Of a stretch of DNA of 64,000 nucleotides, positions 59,401 to 64,000 are shown piece by piece; within the stretch, counting starts at the first letter, position 1, and the number at the start of each line of letters is the position of its first letter. The notes beneath the pieces were generated by a model. That model worked only from the letters and a program-made list of their open reading frames with translations. It had not been told where the DNA came from and did not search any database. The stretch comes from Chalara sp. BL73 (taxonomy: Eukaryota; Ascomycota; Leotiomycetes; Helotiales), in contig CAKJVC010000012.1 in NCBI GenBank assembly GCA_918026815.1, forward strand, positions 2,046,001 through 2,110,000. Reading direction: 5' to 3'. Position numbers and translations under genes: made by a program.

Positions 59401-60790
59401 CCAGCAACAGTGGCACTGGCTTTGCCTCCACACTACGAACCTTCGGTCGCCGTCAGTGGCTGGTAACGCCCAGCTTTTTGGCGCGCAGCACGATCGCACC
59501 GTTGGATGGGGCGTTTGTGCTCATCTCCGTTGTTGCAGACTCCCAAACTTCGCTACAAAAACTCAGATTCGCTTGTATATTTCGCCTTCGCCTCCAGTTC
59601 AGGCTGGGATTGACGTAGGATTATTCTAGAGAGCCAATATCCATTAAGATAGTACCAATAAATATTGCACGCACAGTGTCGCGACATGCAACATGCTAAG
59701 CATTTTGAGTTTAACAAGCTTCAGTGGTTAATCAATAATTCATATCGGAGGTCCCCGCTTCCAAGTGCCATTTTGCATGGAACACATCCCTAGATATATG
59801 ACACCGCTATAGAACCATTATCAAATTCAAATGGGTTTTTGGGTTTTTGCGGTTGCGAAATATAAGTGCCCGATGGTGACAAGCGAGCCATGAGTCCGGC
59901 ACTCCTATTTTTCCAAATCTCCTTGCATCGCCTCCGGCCCATTCGTTTTCCCAGTCCCTTGAACCAATTCACATGGGAAGTATGGATGCTAAACGGGCTC
60001 GGTGATTGTGTGCAGGACTTGCTTGGGCCTGATATGTATCAAGTATTATGCTTAAGCTTTAGATGGAGTTCGGCTCGGGGCAGGGCAAGCCTTCGCTAGC
60101 CCTCGCTGCTCTCATGGAACTGCCCCTTTCAGCGCATAGTGTGTTTGGATTGGACGAGGCTTGTGATCGATCAGCCCGTCTCTTGAGTGCAGAGTGATGT
60201 GTTCAAGCCGTGGTTCCTGCGAGACATCCCTCTCAAAATACCTACCAGGCCATTCATGTCATGGGTTTGGTGACGGAGAATAGCCAAGAGAGGGTGTGGA
60301 CAGGCTAGACAGCGGTACGAGTTAGCAGCGAGGAGGCAAATAACCCTTGTATAGAAGGCTGCAGTGTGCTTCCTCTGCAGCTTCCACTCCCTCTGATTAG
60401 TTCCCCTTCTCGGGGTGGCATTTGAAAAGGTCCTCGGTTCCTAGCCAGCTTCAACTGCTCTATGGCCCTAAAACCGCCCCTCCAACACCCCTGGTGTATA
60501 CAGTAGTATCCCCCCCGGCATGCCGTAGGAGGGGATCTCCATCGTCGTTGAAATGTTCACCAACCCGGACCCTCGCCTTCTCGACTATCTGCCCCATGTC
60601 CCTATCTGTGTGCATCCTCTCATAACTACCCGCGCCCCATCCCATCTCAAATCCATCATCCAGAGGTTACTTTGCCCTCTTCTCCTCGCAAATTGTTACT
60701 TCATACCCGCCAGATCCGAACGATACCTAATGCTCTTCATACTTTGACAACATTAACATTTCTTATTGTTGACCTGAACTTTGGGTGAAG
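56435..60790. other. 4.3-kb intergenic region upstream of the Zn2Cys6 gene
   Basis: No gene supported on either strand. Open frames of 60-110 codons at 57549-58420, 59120-59620 and 60422-60750 lack domains, splice continuity and start context. The right end is probably a long promoter and leader of the regulator at 60791; a CT-rich stretch and several short upstream ATGs (for example near 60554) lie in it. A short inverted repeat (GAACTG...CAGTTC) lies at about 57350-57376. Confidence 0.45.
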
Positions 60791-63499
60791 ATGACTTTGC
60801 CTGTCGCATGTCCTCCCTCCTCTTGTGCCGGCTCGGACCCGCCCACAGTCCCCCAGCGCAAGCGTAGGCGGAGGGCTCCAGCTAGTGGTGCCACAGACGA
60901 CTGCTTCACATGTACCAAGAGAAACCTGAAATGCGACCGACGACGACCATATTGTTCACAATGTTTGGAAATAGGAAAAGAATGTTCAGGCTACAAAACT
61001 CAGTTGACCTGGGGAGTGGGTGTGGCGAGTCGAGGGAAGCTTCGAGGATTGTCGCTTCCCATTGCACGATCTGCACCGGCGCCAAAGAGTCCGCCAGTGA
61101 GCGGAATTCGACAACGCGCATTATCAACGACGTCGAATTCGAATTCTCATCGTGAAGATATTGTCAAAATCAAGCTGGAGTCCACGGGTTCTATCATGCC
61201 CTCTAATCCCTTCACCACTTACGATTTTGTTAATATGGCGCCTAACGGAGTTGCAAATCCGTCAATGCATCACCAGATTCCCGACTGGAACCTTGCTGTG
61301 TCGCACGACTATCCCATTCAAGATTATCACCAGCATGACGGAATGAGCAATCAGAGGCAGCTGCCCCAGCTACACCGACTCAACACCCTCCATCTCAGTC
61401 TGGGAAGGGATAACCTGGGGCTTTCCAGCTCGATGGATTCTTTGAGCGCTTACGCCGAAAGCGATTACGCTTCTCCCATTAGCCAGTCATATACGAATGA
61501 TGATATTCCATTTCTCCATAGCCCGGTTCCTATGTACAACAATTACTCATCGCGAGACTCGGTTCCTCACAGTCCGGTAGCAAGTATGATGGCGGATGCA
61601 CGTGGCCCAACCTCATGTCCTGATCCATACTATGCGCAATCCGAGATGAGCTCAAGCATAAGCTCCCACCAAAATGTGTATGACATCGCCGAGTCCAGAC
61701 AGCATCAGCACTCGCCGGCAGGGAATGACATCTTCTATGATGACGATATGCTTGGTAAGGCCGTTCAGCCTATTATCATGCAGTTCGTAAATTAATTGAC
61801 CACAGGGCCACCAACCGCACAGGAGATGGATGCATATGCGACGAGCGCGCGTTCCAGTCATTTTGGCTGGACTTCAGTTAATGAAAGCGATGATGCGGCG
61901 TCGCGACCTCCCTCGGAGGCAGACACCAGCTACCGCATGGGCCATGAGGCTCATGATTCAATCTCCTCCACGAGCTCGGTAGATCTCACGCCTCGCGTCT
62001 CATTCTTCCTGGATTACTATGAGAAAATTATCTGCCCCTCGGTGGTGGTAATTGATAGTCCGACGAATCCTTACCGGGAGCACATTCTCAGCTTAGCTAC
62101 TACCAGCCAGAGCCTTACCCATGCAATTTGTGCGCTAGCTGCCTGTAACCTTCGCATGAAGCGTAAACAGTCTTTGGGACAAAATAATCTGCGTCCCCAG
62201 CCTTTTGAGTTGGAATTGCAAGATCACATCAACGGTGGCCCTTCCCGCCCAACCTGTGTCAGGAGAACATCTTATTTCCCTGTCTCTCCAGATGTGCACT
62301 CCAATGACTCTTCTATTCAAGAGGAATATCAACATCGCTCGCTAGCTGTCTCATTGCTCAACCAACAGCTTAGTGATCCTTCAAAAGCCCGGCATGATTG
62401 TGTTCTCGCCACACTTTTTATTCTCTGCCATTATCGTATGTGTGAGTCTGGCATCGCACAATTTCGCACCCAATTTGCCGGCGTGAAGAAGATCTTGGGG
62501 ATGCGAGAATCTGGACTGGAAACAGGAAATTGGGGCTGGATGGAAACTCTCTTCACTTATTTTGATGGCATTGCGGCTTCTATTAATGATAGGGAGGCTC
62601 AGCTGCGTGGTGGCTATCTCTCTATGATTGCTGCCACTCCCTCGAATCCTAACCACGCACTTGAAAACATGGCAGGCTGTGACTCTCATCTCTTCAAGAC
62701 GATCGCCAAGCTTGGCCGACTAAACTTATTATGCCAGCACCGTCCTGTGCTCGCAGATCCCACACAAACCTCACTTGAGTGTCTGGCTGCAAGACGCAAC
62801 TCTCCTCCACAATCTCGTCCCGGCCTTGCAGGCCAAGCACTGGCTGATTTCTACAACCTGCACGCACACAATTTCGACGGTAACGGATTTGCATCGACCC
62901 TTGACGACGATGCCGCCTTCCCACTTCTTACGTCGACCTCGTCCCACGAGGACTTGCGGACGACCTTCTGGACAGAATGGAAGGCTGCCCGTCTTGCTTT
63001 GCAGGAGTGGGAGTTCGACCCTGCACGTCTGGTCGCCACTTTACCAGCCACACCAACACCCACCCAGCTCCGCGACTTTGGATACATCTCCGAGGCTTTC
63101 CGCTACTCAGCTCTGCTCTATACGGAGCGCCTCGCCTGCCCAAACCTTCCTGCTTCTCATCTCAACTTCCAGAACCTGGTTTCCCAGGTATTATACTATG
63201 TTACCTCGCTGGAGGCGGGTAGCGGCTGCGAGAAATTCCTTCTCTGGCCCCTGTTCATCTCCGGGAGCGAATGCGTGAATGAACTACAGCAAGGAATCGT
63301 ACGAAGAAAATGCCGCGAGATCATGGGACGCAGCGGCTATCTGAACAACCTCGCCGGACTCGAGGTCTTGGAGAAACTGTGGATGGAAAAGGAAGATCGC
63401 GTGGGAGAACGGGAGAGAGAGGGTCGACCTGGGCTGGGCGGCCCCTTTAGATGGACGAGGCATATGGATGGAGTAGAAGGAGAATGGATGATGTTTTAA
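60791..63499 (+). CDS. Zn2Cys6 fungal transcription factor
   Basis: Exons 60791-61754 and 61806-63499 (51-nt intron, GTAAGG...CACAG) encode 885 residues. The binuclear zinc cluster is at Cys38, 41, 48, 55, 58 and 65 (CFTCTKRNLKC...CSQCLEIGKEC), preceded by a basic RKRRRR stretch. The cluster is followed by GYKTQLTWGVGVASRGKLRG, a segment I associate with a conserved subgroup of Pezizomycotina regulators that includes ACR-2-like proteins; that link is from memory of the pattern only. A Ser/His/Gln-rich linker (about 90-330) leads to a fungal-specific regulatory domain of the transcription factor 2 type (about 380-860; FFLDYYEKIICPSVVVID, ICALAACNLRMK, WPLFISGSEC). The intron lies between the DNA-binding part and the regulatory domain; if unspliced, a stop near 61793 gives a protein of about 333 residues without the regulatory part. 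Confidence 0.88.
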
Positions 63500-64000
63500 G
63501 ATCTTTTCTTCTGTTTGTCACCACGAAGGATATCAGCGTTTCTTTCAGGGATTATTTTTATGGAGGTTAACTAGGCATTGAGGCATTATGGGTAAATGTC
63601 CCCTTACGAATGCATGTACGGATGGAGGGATGACAGGGCAAAGTCACGAAAACAAAACACGAATTGGGAAGGTTCGGCCACCTTCATGGTGGGTTTAATC
63701 GGCGTTTTTGGGCAGCAGGCATTTTGATGAACCCGGGCCAGCGAGCGTGCGATTCTGGATAATGGGCAATGTGTAATGCGGATACCAATATCAATATCAA
63801 TATGAAATACCAATCACCATGATCCAAAATCCAATACGATATCTATCTGATTGTGACAGCTTTCGGTTCTGACTTTCTTTCGTGTGAGCAAAAAACAATA
63901 CTGAGCAAAAAAAATATATATCATGTACTGCCGATTGACTATACAGCACAACTATCGACACTAGAATCGTCCATGCAGTAGCGGAGTAAGACAAACACAA
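63500..64000. other. 3' flank, no gene seen
   Basis: Sequence after the Zn2Cys6 gene to the window edge. Short open frames only. Confidence 0.5.

Overview
The window is eukaryotic and fungal. Genes carry short introns (45-260 nt, mostly GT-AG with CTAAC/CTAAT-like branch sites), are widely spaced on both strands, and belong to families typical of filamentous Ascomycota (Pezizomycotina): Zn2Cys6 and bZIP/C2H2 transcription factors, a HeLo-domain protein, Rds1-type ferritin-like protein, MARVEL and seven-helix membrane proteins, and Asn/Gly-rich secreted proteins. I cannot place it to genus; Leotiomycetes is only a guess. All exon structures below were built by eye from splice sites, reading frame and family motifs.

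Layout. 1-14 kb is mostly conserved housekeeping: a secreted protein cut by the left edge, the mRNA-export factor GLE1, the RNA-binding translational regulator SSD1, an Rds1-like ferritin-fold protein and a class 1-like dihydroorotate dehydrogenase. 16-26 kb is a plus-strand signalling block: a transcription factor with three bZIP-type basic regions plus C2H2 fingers, a HeLo-pseudokinase, and an active protein kinase whose reading frame appears to run on into a La motif and a SANT/Myb motif. 26-33 kb holds a seven-helix membrane protein, a putative secreted protein, a secreted PEBP-like protein with a GC-AG intron and a 10-nt exon, and a PhyH-type dioxygenase. 33-42 kb is gene-poor: decayed F-box-like sequence, one secreted protein with a long Ala-Asn-Asp repeat, then 4.6 kb with no supportable gene. 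42-47 kb holds a HAD phosphatase, a MARVEL protein and a vacuolar-type MFS transporter. 47-54 kb is a minus-strand run of a Ulp1-like protease, an F-box protein and an unrecognised protein. NOP16 follows, then 4.3 kb of apparently non-coding sequence ending in a Zn2Cys6 regulator.

Most interesting part. The HeLo-pseudokinase (19334-21254) has lost the catalytic HRD and DFG aspartates. Its DFG position reads GFE, as in the animal necroptosis effector MLKL, and it lies 567 bp upstream of an intact kinase on the same strand. This resembles an executioner plus activating kinase pair, with the kinase apparently fused to RNA-binding (La) and SANT modules. The fusion depends on two inferred introns, one of which removes an in-frame TAA, so it needs transcript evidence.
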